Below are positions 1-8,895 of a stretch of DNA of 64,000 nucleotides, in pieces. The notes beneath the pieces are model-generated. The model was not told the DNA's origin, made no database searches, and saw nothing but the letters and a program-made list of their open reading frames with translations. Origin of the DNA: an uncultured Lachnospiraceae bacterium (GTDB lineage: Bacteria > Bacillota > Clostridia > Lachnospirales > Lachnospiraceae). Both the position numbers and the translations under genes were made by a program. Within the stretch, counting starts at the first letter, position 1, and every line of letters begins with the position of its first letter. The stretch spans positions 62,001 to 126,000 of the forward strand of contig CAJTUZ010000003.1 of NCBI GenBank assembly GCA_910579735.1. Direction: 5' to 3'.

Positions 1-539
1 ATACCGATCGGCTGCGGATTGTTATCTCCATCCGGATACATAACATCGCCATCCTGAGAAATGGAGAGTCTGCTGGCAATATATGTACGGTTCAGCGTGA
101 TCGGTCTTCCTGCCGCACTGAGTACCGGAAGTCCGTCCTGATTTGTCAGAGTCATGCCGTTATTGTTTCCCAATGCCCATGTAAAATCACCGTTTCTCGT
201 ATAGTAAGTTTCTCCATCTTCACCCTGTACCGCAAAGAAACCGTCCCCTTCAATTGCAAATGCAGTATCGCTGGATGCTTCAAGAAGACTTCCCTGTGTA
301 TAAATATTGTTAATAGAGGAAGTTCTTACACCGAGACCTACCTGTGACGTCGTCGGTTTCGGATCTCCGTTTGCCGTTGTTGTCGTCGTCTGCAGCGTCT
401 GATAAAGCAAAGATTTAAACTGGGCTTTCTGCGCCTTATATCCGGCTGAATTAACATTAGCAAGGTTATTTGCTATCGTATCGACATTTGTCTGCTGCGC
501 GTTCATACCTGTCGCTGCCGACCATAAACTTCTGACCAT
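1..539 (-). CDS. flhP: Flagellar basal-body rod protein, FlgG/FlhP type (C-terminus beyond window)
   Basis: The first 179 residues of a FlgG-family distal rod protein are visible. The N-terminus carries the family signature (ANNLANVNSAGYKAQ, about residues 23-37), followed by a Q-rich segment and the start of the central beta domain (FAIEGDGFFAV, TRNGDFTW). FlgG-type proteins stack into the distal rod of the flagellum outside the membrane and use the N- and C-terminal helices to assemble. The ATG at 539 has GGGAGGA about 9 bases upstream. It lies 34 bp after a second rod protein and downstream of an mreB-type gene, the same order as mbl-flhO-flhP in Bacillus subtilis; FlhP is therefore the better positional name, though FlgG cannot be excluded without the missing C-terminus. 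Confidence 0.9.
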   Translation of the reverse strand, partial: MVRSLWSAATGMNAQQTNVDTIANNLANVNSAGYKAQKAQFKSLLYQTLQTTTTTANGDPKPTTSQVGLGVRTSSINNIYTQGSLLEASSDTAFAIEGDGFFAVQGEDGETYYTRNGDFTWALGNNNGMTLTNQDGLPVLSAAGRPITLNRTYIASRLSISQDGDVMYPDGDNNPQPIG

Positions 540-573
540 TTTACTATTCCTCCCTTTTTACATTCCTTTTATC

Positions 574-1350
574 TTATATGCGGCCTGTCTGATTGACTGC
601 ATCATCCAGAGTACTGTCATATGTTGTGATTACTTTCTGATTGGCTTCATACTGTCTTTGGATCGTGATCATATTGACCATTTCCGTTACAACAGATATA
701 TTCGCAAGTTCCAGATATCCTGAATACACTTCCGTATCCGCCTCTGTTGTTGTAGCGCCTTCTATTGCGGTAAAGAAGTTCTCTCCGTACCGTTCCAGAT
801 AATTATAATCTTCAAAATCCGTAATCTGAAGCGTTGCAACGTTTTCGCCATCCTGATAAATATTGCCCATTCTGTCAACGCTGATATCCATTGCAGTGTT
901 CAAACGAATCGGTCTGTCATTTCTTCCTAATACAAAATCTCCGTCCTGTGTTACCAGATATCCTTCCGGCGTCATCGTAAAGTTTCCGTCTCTCGTATAC
1001 TTTATGGAAGTTTCTCCCGCCCTGTTCGTATACTCTACCGTAAAGAATCCGTTAGAGGAAAGCGCCATATCCAGCACGTTGCCGGTCTCTTTGATCGGTC
1101 CTTCGGCATAATCCACATAGTTTTCCCCGATCTTAACGCCAAGCGTCACACCCCCAAGCCGCTTCGGCAGATTGCCCGCCTGAGAAGTATCTTTTATCTT
1201 ATAGGCAAGTACGCTGTCAAAAGACTGGCTCGTCGCACCTTCTTTCTTAAAACCGTTCGTATTGGCATTGGCCAGATTGTTCGTCATAACGTCCATTCTG
1301 TGCTGTTCATTGATCATGCCCGTATAGGCGGTGTATAAACCCTTAAGCAT
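574..1350 (-). CDS. flhO: Flagellar hook-basal body rod protein, FlhO/FlgF-like
   Basis: A 258-residue protein of the FlgF/FlgG rod family. It has the N-terminal rod motif (TNNLANANTNGFKKEG, about residues 23-38), the central region (NGFFTVEY, TRDGNFTM) and the C-terminal helix (LANISVVTEMVNMITIQRQYEANQKVI) that pairs with the N-terminal helix. Such proteins build the flagellar rod. It sits between an mreB-type gene and a second rod gene, as flhO does in Bacillus. The start is well supported: ATG with GGAGG 5 bases upstream. The leader shares an element with that of the alpha-galactosidase gene at 59301 (see findings). Confidence 0.93.
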   Translation of the reverse strand: MLKGLYTAYTGMINEQHRMDVMTNNLANANTNGFKKEGATSQSFDSVLAYKIKDTSQAGNLPKRLGGVTLGVKIGENYVDYAEGPIKETGNVLDMALSSNGFFTVEYTNRAGETSIKYTRDGNFTMTPEGYLVTQDGDFVLGRNDRPIRLNTAMDISVDRMGNIYQDGENVATLQITDFEDYNYLERYGENFFTAIEGATTTEADTEVYSGYLELANISVVTEMVNMITIQRQYEANQKVITTYDSTLDDAVNQTGRI

Positions 1351-1418
1351 CTTAGTCCTCCATTCTTACTCAATCTGCAAGTTTAATACGGACATTGTCC
1401 GCTGTACGTATGCACAAA

Positions 1419-1446
1419 CCTGCGTGTGAAAAATCTGTTTTCACAC
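1419..1446 (-). repeat. Hairpin element in the mbl-flhO spacer, related to the glpK-agaA junction
   Basis: The segment contains a 9-bp perfect stem (GTGTGAAAA at 1424-1432 and TTTTCACAC at 1438-1446, read on the plus strand) with a 5-base loop. Read on the minus strand it resembles the sequence at the glpK stop codon (59325-59353): 24 of 28-29 positions match by eye. It may be an mRNA structure between mbl and flhO. There is no U-run, so it is not an obvious terminator. Confidence 0.45.
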
Positions 1447-1470
1447 TGACCGCGCTTTATCTGCAGCATT

Positions 1471-2463
1471 TTAATCTTCTCTGTATCCTGCAAGGAATTC
1501 TACATATTTACCGGTTCCTATCGCCACTGCTGTCATAGGATCCTCTGCAGTCATCGTATTAATGCCTGTTTTCGCTGCAATCAGATCTTCCAGACCGCGA
1601 AGTAAGCTTCCGCCTCCGGTCAGGACAATACCTCTGTCGGCAATATCCGCAGCAAGCTCCGGCGGTGTTTTCTCAAGAACACTGTGGATCGTCTCCACGA
1701 TCTGCACTGTCGTCTCATGCAGAGCCTCTTCTGTTTCTTCCGATGATACTTTGACAGTCCTCGGAAGGCCTGTTACGAGATTACGGCCTCTGACATCCAT
1801 ATAATCCACTTCAGGCCGCTTATAGGCGGAACCTATTCTGATCTTCAGATCTTCTGCCGTCCGCTCACCGATCAGCAGATTATGTTTTTTACGCATATAA
1901 CGCACGATCGCTTCGTCAAAATCGTCTCCCGCTATCTTAATGGAAGCGCTCACGACCGTACCGCCAAGTGAGATCACGGCAATATCGGATGTACCGCCTC
2001 CGATATCGACGATCATATTTCCACAGGGTTTCGAAATATCAATCCCTGCACCGATAGCTGCCGCAATCGGTTCTTCTATAATAGATACCTCTCTGGCTCC
2101 TGCCTGATAGGTAGCATCCTCAACCGCTTTCTTTTCTACTTCCGTAACACCGCTCGGCACGCACACTGCGATACGCGGTTTCCGGAAAGTCTTTTTTCCA
2201 AGAGCTTTCTGAATAAAGTACTTCATCATTTTCTCCGTCACCTGATAGTCGGAGATAACGCCCTGACGTAACGGTCTGACTGCCACAATGTTGCCCGGTG
2301 TTCTTCCGAGCATCAGCCGCGCGTCTTCACCGATCGCTTTGATCTTATTTGTATCTCTGTCAAAAGCTACTACGGAAGGCTCTTTTAAAACAACGCCTTT
2401 CCCTCTGATATATACTAAAATACTGGCTGTTCCCAGATCGATTCCAATGTCTGTATACTGCAT
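1471..2463 (-). CDS. mbl: MreB/Mbl-family actin-like cell-shape protein
   Basis: A 330-residue bacterial actin. Visible motifs are the N-terminal phosphate-binding loop (DIGIDLGTASI), phosphate 2 (MIVDIGGGTSDIAVI, about residues 157-171) and the adenosine motif (IVLTGGGSLLRGL). MreB proteins form membrane-associated antiparallel filaments that guide lateral wall synthesis by the Rod complex. No mreC or mreD follows; instead two flagellar rod genes follow, exactly as for mbl in Bacillus subtilis, which is why Mbl is preferred over MreB. The ATG lies about 8 bases after AAAGGGG. A sigma-A-type promoter is visible about 100 bp upstream, so this gene probably heads the transcript that includes the rod genes. 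Confidence 0.93.
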   Translation of the reverse strand: MQYTDIGIDLGTASILVYIRGKGVVLKEPSVVAFDRDTNKIKAIGEDARLMLGRTPGNIVAVRPLRQGVISDYQVTEKMMKYFIQKALGKKTFRKPRIAVCVPSGVTEVEKKAVEDATYQAGAREVSIIEEPIAAAIGAGIDISKPCGNMIVDIGGGTSDIAVISLGGTVVSASIKIAGDDFDEAIVRYMRKKHNLLIGERTAEDLKIRIGSAYKRPEVDYMDVRGRNLVTGLPRTVKVSSEETEEALHETTVQIVETIHSVLEKTPPELAADIADRGIVLTGGGSLLRGLEDLIAAKTGINTMTAEDPMTAVAIGTGKYVEFLAGYRED

Positions 2464-2572
2464 TTTTGTGATCCCCTTTCTTACGGTATCTATATTACAT
2501 AATTTCCAATTGCACTCAAACTAAACATCCAAAATCAGCCCATTGGAATGAATAGCGCAGTTCGCTCCATAC

Positions 2573-2600
2573 ATTATAACCTAAAGAAAGAGTTTTTCAA
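2573..2600 (-). promoter_or_regulatory. Predicted sigma-A promoter of mbl
   Basis: Read on the minus strand: -35 TTGAAA (2595-2600), 16-base spacer, -10 TATAAT (2573-2578). Transcription would start near 2566, giving a leader of about 100 nt. The 328-bp gap between mbl and the upstream gene holds this promoter and the terminator at 2681-2714; nothing else was recognised. Confidence 0.65.
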
Positions 2601-2680
2601 AGGGATTTCATAAATTTTTTACAATTATTCGTATCTATTCCTCGCGAGTCTTATGTACATCCATAGGAATACTGTAAGGC

Positions 2681-2714
2681 ACAAAAACCAGAACAGCTCC
2701 TTCTGTTCTGGTTT
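2681..2714 (-). terminator. Intrinsic terminator after the coiled-coil protein gene
   Basis: A perfect 12-bp stem (2685-2696 with 2703-2714) around a 6-base loop. On the minus strand the stem ends in a run of five T. It lies about 80 bp past the stop codon at 2792 and before the mbl promoter. Confidence 0.75.
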
Positions 2715-2791
2715 CAGCTTCCATGCCTGTAATGATTATCGGCATATCATTTTCATTTCTTAACCCTTTTTTCAAAAAAAATTCAAAAATT

Positions 2792-3463
2792 TTATAGCCG
2801 GATATCGACTGGTGTATAAAGATACTTTGTATCTTCCTTTCCGCTCAGTTCAAGCTGCTCTTCCACGAAAATTTTTTCCATTGCAGCCTGATCCTCATCT
2901 TGTGCGGATTGCTCCGTCTCCAGTAACTGTGCAGATTCAATCGGCTGTTCCTGCAGTTCATCCTGTATGTTCTCCTGCATTCCCTGTACCGCATCCTGCA
3001 TTTCGTCCTGCATCTGTTCCTGCAGTTCTTCCTGCATCTGCGCAGCTTCTTCCAGAACTTCGTCCAGCATGCCGCCATCTTCGATGCCCATAGCCTCTTC
3101 GACGATCTCCTCGAGACGTTCTTCCGGTGTCTTCGGCTCCATTTTCTCCACTGCTTCGGCAATTTTTTCGGCTTTCTCCCGTGCTTCATCCATAATATGC
3201 CACATCTGCTCGCTATTATAGACCGCTTTCGCCGCCGCAATGCTGTCTTCATAAGAATGGAACATTTCTAACTTTTTGGCGATTTCTTCTATTGTATCGC
3301 ATTTCATATTTTTCAGGTTGGCCTTCTGATTCTCATAAAAATTGATCTGTTTGTCCCGCGTTTCCTGACGCTTCATTTTTTCTTCCGTACTTTTTAATCC
3401 GCGGTTTGAAAAAAGAGAGCTGCCAAGTAATGAATTACCGGTTCTCTGGAAATTTATGTTCAT
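2792..3463 (-). CDS. Hypothetical coiled-coil protein, acidic and Gln/Glu-rich
   Basis: A 223-residue soluble protein with no signal peptide or membrane segment. The N-terminal half (about residues 25-105) is charged and helical (KRQETRDKQINFYENQKANLKNMK, quoted in part; then EEIAKKLEMFHSYEDSI). The second half contains a Gln/Glu/Met repeat stretch (EELQEQMQDEMQDAVQGMQ) that looks like a long coiled coil, and a non-repetitive C-terminus (KYLYTPVDIRL). The function is unknown. It lies upstream of mbl and the rod genes but has its own terminator, so a flagellar or shape role is only a guess from position. The ATG has GGGGGAA about 7 bases upstream. Confidence 0.8.
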   Translation of the reverse strand: MNINFQRTGNSLLGSSLFSNRGLKSTEEKMKRQETRDKQINFYENQKANLKNMKCDTIEEIAKKLEMFHSYEDSIAAAKAVYNSEQMWHIMDEAREKAEKIAEAVEKMEPKTPEERLEEIVEEAMGIEDGGMLDEVLEEAAQMQEELQEQMQDEMQDAVQGMQENIQDELQEQPIESAQLLETEQSAQDEDQAAMEKIFVEEQLELSGKEDTKYLYTPVDIRL

Positions 3464-3546
3464 ATCTCATTCCCCCCATCATACATCACTGTCATTACTT
3501 TTTATATCGGATGATTCGGGCCAAACTTAACAATTTACAGGAGGAT

Positions 3547-6411
3547 TTATAAACTCTTTCCTGCTTTCTCAAGCATTTTCCTAACATAGGCTCCCGTATA
3601 GGAATCCGGATTCTGCGCTATCTTCTCCGGCGTGCCTTCGGCAATGATCATGCCGCCCCCATCGCCGCCTTCCGGTCCGAGATCGATAATATAATCCGCC
3701 GTCTTGATCACATCCAGGTTATGCTCGATAACCACTACCGTATTACCGCCTTCCACCAGCTTATGAAGGATGTCCACCAATTTATGAACATCGGCAAAAT
3801 GCAGTCCTGTCGTCGGTTCATCCAGAATATAGATCGTCTTTCCGGTACTGCGCCTGCTTAACTCCGTTGCCAGTTTGATACGCTGTGCCTCTCCGCCGGA
3901 AAGCGTCGTGGAAGGCTGGCCCAGTTTGACGTAAGAAAGTCCTACGTCATACAGCGTTTCGATCTTTCTGCGGACCGAAGGAACGTTCTCAAAGAAAGGC
4001 ATCGCTTCTTCTACGGTCATATCCAGCACATCATAAATATTCTTACCTTTATATTTTACTTCCAGCGTTTCTCTGTTGTATCGTTTGCCGCCGCAGACCT
4101 CGCAGGGTACATAAACGTCGGGCAGAAAGTGCATCTCGATCTTGATGATACCGTCTCCGCTGCACGCCTCACACCGGCCGCCCTTCACATTGAAACTGAA
4201 ACGGCCTTTTTTATATCCTCTTGTTTTGGCGTCTGTCGTCGCCGCAAACAGATCTCTGATCTGATCGAACACGCCGGTATATGTGGCCGGATTGGAACGG
4301 GGCGTTCTTCCGATCGGTGACTGGTCAATCGCAATCACCTTATCAAGCTGATCGATCCCTATGATGTTCTGATGCCTTCCCGGTATGGTCCGCGCCCTGT
4401 TTAAGTCTCTTGCCAGACGCTTGTATAAAATCTCATTAATGAGCGAACTTTTCCCGGATCCCGAAACCCCTGTCACGCAGGTCATCACGCCCAACGGCAG
4501 TTTCACGTTCACTTTTTTGAGATTATTCTCTTCCGCACCTTTTATCGTGAGATAATTCTGCGGCTTCTTCCTGGCCGCGGGTACCGGAATCTGCAGTTCT
4601 CCGCTCAAATACTTTCCTGTTACGGATTCTTCCACTTTCATGATTTCTTCGGCTGTCCCCTGCGCTACTACTTTGCCGCCGTGAGAGCCTGCACCCGGTC
4701 CGATATCCACGATATGGTCGGCTGCAAACATCGTATCCTCGTCATGCTCCACCACGATCAATGTATTGCCCATATCTTTTAAATTTTTCAATGCGGCTAT
4801 CAGTTTATCGTTATCTCTCTGATGAAGGCCGATACTCGGTTCGTCCAGAATATAGCAGACGCCCACAAGTCCGGAGCCGATCTGTGTAGCCAGACGGATC
4901 CGCTGCGCCTCTCCGCCGGAAAGTGTGCCGGTAGCTCTGGAAAGCGCAAGATATTCTAACCCGACTTCCATCAGGAAGCCGACTCTTGCTCTGATTTCTT
5001 TCAAGATCTGCTTTCCGATCATCTCCTGTTGTTTCGTAAGCTGCATTCCGCCGACAAACATATGCAGATTTTTAATGGACATGGAGGTGATCTCATAGAT
5101 ATTTTTATCGCATACCGTTACCGCCAGAGATTCCTTTTTCAAACGCATTCCCTTACATTCCTTACAGGGCGTAATGCGCATAAATGTTTCGTATTCCTGC
5201 TTTGTACTGTCGGAACCCGTTTCTCTGTATCTGCGTTCCATATTCCTGATCAGTCCTTCGAATGCGATCGGATATACGCCTTCTCCACGCTGCCCCGCAT
5301 AATGGACGTCCACTTTCCTGCCGTCCGTTCCGTGAATAATGATCTGCTTTACAGACTCGGGCAGTTCTTCAAACGGCGTATCCAGACTGAACTCATATTC
5401 CTTGGCAAGCGCCTGTAATAACGCATTGGTAAAACTTCCCTCGCTGCCGCTCGACTGCCAGCCCAAAACCGCAATCGCGCCCTCCCGCAGACTCACGCTC
5501 TTATCGGGAATCATCAGATCGACATCAAATTCCATTTTATATCCGAGACCGAAGCACTCCGGGCAGGCGCCGAACGGATTGTTAAAAGAAAAGCTTCTCG
5601 GCTCGATCTCACCGATACTGATGCCGCAGTCCGGACAGGAAAAACTTTCACTGAATATGATCGGTTCCCCATCTATCACATCCACAATCAAAAGGCCCTC
5701 GGCCAGAGCCAGTACATTTTCTATTGAATCTGTCAAACGTCTTTCAATTCCTTCTTTGACAACAAGCCTGTCCACAATGATCTCGATATTATGTTTGATA
5801 TTTTTATCCAGTTTGATCTCTTCGGAAAGTTCGTACAGGCTGCCGTCTACCCTGACTCTGACATAGCCGCTTTTCCTTGCCCGGTCAAACACCTTGGCAT
5901 GTTCTCCTTTTCGTCCTCTGACAACAGGCGCAAGCAGCTGGATCCTGGTGCCCTGCGGCATGGAAAAAATCTGGTCCACCATCTGGTCTACCGTCTGCCG
6001 CCTGATCTCTTTGCCGCAGCCCGGACAATGCGGAATACCGATTCTGGCATATAAAAGGCGGAAATAATCATAGATCTCCGTAACGGTTCCTACCGTGGAA
6101 CGGGGATTCCGGTTCGTCGATTTCTGGTCAATAGAAATGGCCGGCGAAAGACCTTCGATCTTATCTACATTCGGTTTCTCCATCTGTCCCAAAAACTGTC
6201 TGGCATAAGAAGAAAGAGATTCCATATATCTTCTCTGCCCTTCCGCATAAATCGTATCAAACGCCAGAGAAGATTTACCTGATCCGGAAAGTCCGGTCAG
6301 AACAACAAATTCATTTCGGGGAATATCCACATCGAGGTGTTTCAGATTATGCTCATTTGCACCTCTGATCTTAATGTAATCTCTTGGCCGCATTTTTACT
6401 GTGTCACTCAT
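3547..6411 (-). CDS. uvrA: UvrABC excinuclease subunit A
   Basis: A UvrA of 954 residues, normal family length. UvrA is the damage-recognising ABC ATPase of nucleotide excision repair; as a dimer it loads UvrB on damaged DNA. Two ABC modules are visible, each with Walker A (GLSGSGKSSLAFDT near the N-terminus; GVSGSGKSSLINEI near residue 640) and signature LSGGEAQRIRLA / LSGGEAQRIKLA. Zinc-binding cysteine pairs are present (HCPGCGKEI, SCPDCG...CPECFG, GRCEACSGDG...CEVCGGKRY). A GTG codon lies 33 bp further upstream in frame, but the ATG at 6411 gives the usual N-terminus. It follows uvrB by about 100 bp and should be co-expressed with it. Confidence 0.97.
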   Translation of the reverse strand: MSDTVKMRPRDYIKIRGANEHNLKHLDVDIPRNEFVVLTGLSGSGKSSLAFDTIYAEGQRRYMESLSSYARQFLGQMEKPNVDKIEGLSPAISIDQKSTNRNPRSTVGTVTEIYDYFRLLYARIGIPHCPGCGKEIRRQTVDQMVDQIFSMPQGTRIQLLAPVVRGRKGEHAKVFDRARKSGYVRVRVDGSLYELSEEIKLDKNIKHNIEIIVDRLVVKEGIERRLTDSIENVLALAEGLLIVDVIDGEPIIFSESFSCPDCGISIGEIEPRSFSFNNPFGACPECFGLGYKMEFDVDLMIPDKSVSLREGAIAVLGWQSSGSEGSFTNALLQALAKEYEFSLDTPFEELPESVKQIIIHGTDGRKVDVHYAGQRGEGVYPIAFEGLIRNMERRYRETGSDSTKQEYETFMRITPCKECKGMRLKKESLAVTVCDKNIYEITSMSIKNLHMFVGGMQLTKQQEMIGKQILKEIRARVGFLMEVGLEYLALSRATGTLSGGEAQRIRLATQIGSGLVGVCYILDEPSIGLHQRDNDKLIAALKNLKDMGNTLIVVEHDEDTMFAADHIVDIGPGAGSHGGKVVAQGTAEEIMKVEESVTGKYLSGELQIPVPAARKKPQNYLTIKGAEENNLKKVNVKLPLGVMTCVTGVSGSGKSSLINEILYKRLARDLNRARTIPGRHQNIIGIDQLDKVIAIDQSPIGRTPRSNPATYTGVFDQIRDLFAATTDAKTRGYKKGRFSFNVKGGRCEACSGDGIIKIEMHFLPDVYVPCEVCGGKRYNRETLEVKYKGKNIYDVLDMTVEEAMPFFENVPSVRRKIETLYDVGLSYVKLGQPSTTLSGGEAQRIKLATELSRRSTGKTIYILDEPTTGLHFADVHKLVDILHKLVEGGNTVVVIEHNLDVIKTADYIIDLGPEGGDGGGMIIAEGTPEKIAQNPDSYTGAYVRKMLEKAGKSL

Positions 6412-6511
6412 TTGTGCTACGACGCTCCTTTCGCTTCCTATCACATTTTTTACTATCTGCTTCTATAATTTATTATGATATAGCTGTTCCGTCTTATCTT
6501 TACGTATCCTT

Positions 6512-8500
6512 TCAGGCATCCATATCATGATATATTTTTTTCAGACCTACCATTTGATCACGGAGATCTGCCGCCGCTTCAAAGTTCAGATCCGCCGCCG
6601 CCTTTTTCATCTTCTTTTCCACGTCCTTGATCAGTTTCTCAAGTTCCTGACGGTTCATGGATTCAGGATCTTTCTCAAAGCGAATTTCCTCTTTGGCTAT
6701 TACTTTGGAAATACTGATCAGATCGCGGACCGCCTTGCGGATCGTCTGCGGCGTGATGTTGTTCTCTTCATTGTATTTCTGCTGTATCCCGCGTCTTCTG
6801 TCCGTCTCCGAGATCGCTTTTTTCATGGAGTCCGTCATTTCATCCGCGTACATAATAACATGGCCATCCGCATTTCTCGCCGCACGCCCTATTGTCTGTA
6901 TCAGAGAGGTCTCCGAACGCAGGAATCCTTCCTTATCGGCATCGAGTATCGCTACCAATGATATTTCAGGAATGTCCAATCCCTCACGCAGCAGATTGAT
7001 CCCTACAAGTACGTCAAAGACGTCCAGCCTCATATCGCGGATAATCTCCGCCCGCTCTAACGTATCGATATCGGAATGCAGATATTTCACACGGATTCCC
7101 ACATCATTCATGTACGCCGTCAGATCCTCGGCCATACGTTTTGTTAAAGTGGTAACCAATACTTTATGCTTTTTCTCAACTTCTTTACGGACTTCCGAGA
7201 TCAGATCATCGATCTGTCCTTCCACCGGTCGCACATCCACCTCCGGATCCAGCAGTCCCGTCGGTCTGATGATCTGTTCCGTACGCATCAATTCATGCGC
7301 CGCCTCGTATTCGGAAGGTGTTGCCGATACGAACAGCATTTGATCGATGTGATTTTCAAATTCCTCGAAATTCAAAGGTCTGTTATCCAATGCCGAAGGC
7401 AGACGGAACCCGTACTCCACCAATGTTGTTTTACGCGAACGGTCGCCGGCATACATTCCGCGGATCTGCGGCACGGTCATATGAGATTCGTCAATGATGA
7501 TCAGATAATCATTTTTAAAATAATCCATCAAGGTAAAGGGGGTTGCTCCCGGATCCATGCCGTTCAAATGTCTGGAATAGTTCTCGATGCCGGAACAAAA
7601 TCCCGTTTCACGCAGCATTTCCACATCAAAGTTTGTCCTCTCGGCAATGCGCTGCGCCTCTAAGAGTTTGTCCTCGCCTTTGAAATATTTCACGCGTTCT
7701 TCCAACTCTGTTTCGATATTTTTGCAGGCCGCGTTAATCTTTTCCTGCGGCACTACATAATGTGATGCCGGGAAAATAGCGATATGCTCCAAAGTCGCAT
7801 GAACCTGTCCCGTCAGCGGATCAGTCTGAGCGATCCGGTCTATTTCATCGCCAAAAAATTCTATCCGGATCAAATATTCACCGCCCTGCGCCGGATACAC
7901 CTCCAGTATGTCTCCGTGCACACGAAAACAGCCGCGGTCCAGATCCAGATCATTTCTGTTGTATTGGATATCAATCAGCTCCCGAATAACCTGATCTCTG
8001 TCTTTGGTCATACCGGGACGTAAAGATACGATCATTCCCTCATAATCTTCCGGACTTCCCAGACCATAGATACAGGATACGCTGGCGACCACCACAACAT
8101 CCTTCCGCTCCGCCAGAGATGCTGTCGCGGACAGCCTGAGTTTGTCGATCTCATCATTGATCGACGAGTCTTTGGCTATATAAGTGTCCGTAGACGGCAC
8201 ATAAGCTTCCGGTTGGTAATAATCATAATAGGACACAAAATATTCCACGGCATTTTTCGGAAAAAACTCCTTGAACTCTCCGTAAAGCTGCCCTGCCAGT
8301 GTCTTATTATGTGCAATGACAAGCGTCGGCTTATTTAAAGCCTGAATGATATTGGCCATCGTAAATGTTTTACCGGAACCGGTTACACCAAGGAGCGTCT
8401 GAAACTGATTGCCTGCTTTAAATCCATTCACAAGCGCCTCTATCGCCTGCGGCTGGTCTCCTGTAGGTTTATACTCCGATACTAATTCAAAGTGATCCAT
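6512..8500 (-). CDS. uvrB: UvrABC excinuclease subunit B
   Basis: A 662-residue UvrB, full length. UvrB is a damage-verifying helicase-like ATPase that receives the lesion from UvrA and recruits UvrC. Walker A (LLGVTGSGKTFTMAN) lies near residue 40, the beta-hairpin motif (YYDYYQPEAYVP) near residue 95, DEAD-like DESH (IIDESHMTV) near residue 338, motif VI (QTIGRAARN) near residue 540, and a C-terminal UVR motif (FEAAADLRDQM). Its promoter region carries a LexA box (8699-8712), so SOS control is likely. uvrA follows; uvrC is not in the window. Confidence 0.97.
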   Translation of the reverse strand: MDHFELVSEYKPTGDQPQAIEALVNGFKAGNQFQTLLGVTGSGKTFTMANIIQALNKPTLVIAHNKTLAGQLYGEFKEFFPKNAVEYFVSYYDYYQPEAYVPSTDTYIAKDSSINDEIDKLRLSATASLAERKDVVVVASVSCIYGLGSPEDYEGMIVSLRPGMTKDRDQVIRELIDIQYNRNDLDLDRGCFRVHGDILEVYPAQGGEYLIRIEFFGDEIDRIAQTDPLTGQVHATLEHIAIFPASHYVVPQEKINAACKNIETELEERVKYFKGEDKLLEAQRIAERTNFDVEMLRETGFCSGIENYSRHLNGMDPGATPFTLMDYFKNDYLIIIDESHMTVPQIRGMYAGDRSRKTTLVEYGFRLPSALDNRPLNFEEFENHIDQMLFVSATPSEYEAAHELMRTEQIIRPTGLLDPEVDVRPVEGQIDDLISEVRKEVEKKHKVLVTTLTKRMAEDLTAYMNDVGIRVKYLHSDIDTLERAEIIRDMRLDVFDVLVGINLLREGLDIPEISLVAILDADKEGFLRSETSLIQTIGRAARNADGHVIMYADEMTDSMKKAISETDRRRGIQQKYNEENNITPQTIRKAVRDLISISKVIAKEEIRFEKDPESMNRQELEKLIKDVEKKMKKAAADLNFEAAADLRDQMVGLKKIYHDMDA

Positions 8501-8660
8501 CGCAATTCCCAGACCTTTCTCTCACGCTGCGGCATTCGCTCCGGAACGCTGTCGGCAAAACGCTGCCAGTCCGGACATAAAAACCGCAGAGTAAACTTGT
8601 TTCCTTTTGAAAACCTGATTTTCATACCAGTCTTCCTGCTATATTATTACCTGAGTTTTC

Positions 8661-8689
8661 ATTATACTATAACAATAAAAAAAAGTACA
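8661..8689 (-). promoter_or_regulatory. Predicted uvrB promoter
   Basis: On the minus strand a perfect -10 (TATAAT, 8661-8666) is preceded after 17 bases by a weak -35 (TGTACT, 8684-8689). The start would be near 8654, leaving a leader of about 150 nt. The 395-bp divergent gap 8501-8895 holds this promoter, the LexA box and the promoter of the hybrid kinase. Confidence 0.6.
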
Positions 8690-8698
8690 GAGAAATAT

Positions 8699-8712
8699 CG
8701 AACTTTTGTTCT
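8699..8712. promoter_or_regulatory. LexA (SOS) box upstream of uvrB
   Basis: CGAAC-TTTT-GTTCT fits the Gram-positive LexA/DinR operator (CGAACNNNNGTTCG) with one mismatch at the last base. It lies just upstream of the predicted uvrB -35 and between the divergent uvrB and kinase promoters. LexA-type regulation of uvrBA is well known in Firmicutes. Confidence 0.75.
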
Positions 8713-8790
8713 GTTTTTCTGATGATATGATAAACCGGTAAAGAAAATATTTCTTCTTCCTATATTATTCCTATATTATCCAAAAAGGCT

Positions 8791-8818
8791 TTGTTTTTAT
8801 AACAAAAGCTGATATAAT
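8791..8818 (+). promoter_or_regulatory. Predicted promoter of the hybrid histidine kinase
   Basis: TTGTTT (8791-8796), 16-base spacer, TATAAT (8813-8818). Transcription would begin near 8825. The leader contains an 8-bp hairpin (CCTGTTTT 8848-8855 with AAAACAGG 8866-8873) ending just before the AGGAGG at 8881-8886. Confidence 0.6.
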
Positions 8819-8895
8819 GCTAATACATAGGACAAAGAAGATCGTGTCCTGTTTTATTGAGCCAAAAAACAGGATGCCGAAGGAGGACAATTTAC

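Noticed and set aside
8825..8890. Possible riboswitch in the kinase leader
   Set aside because: Only one simple hairpin is present; no match to preQ1, c-di-GMP or other known classes could be recognised.
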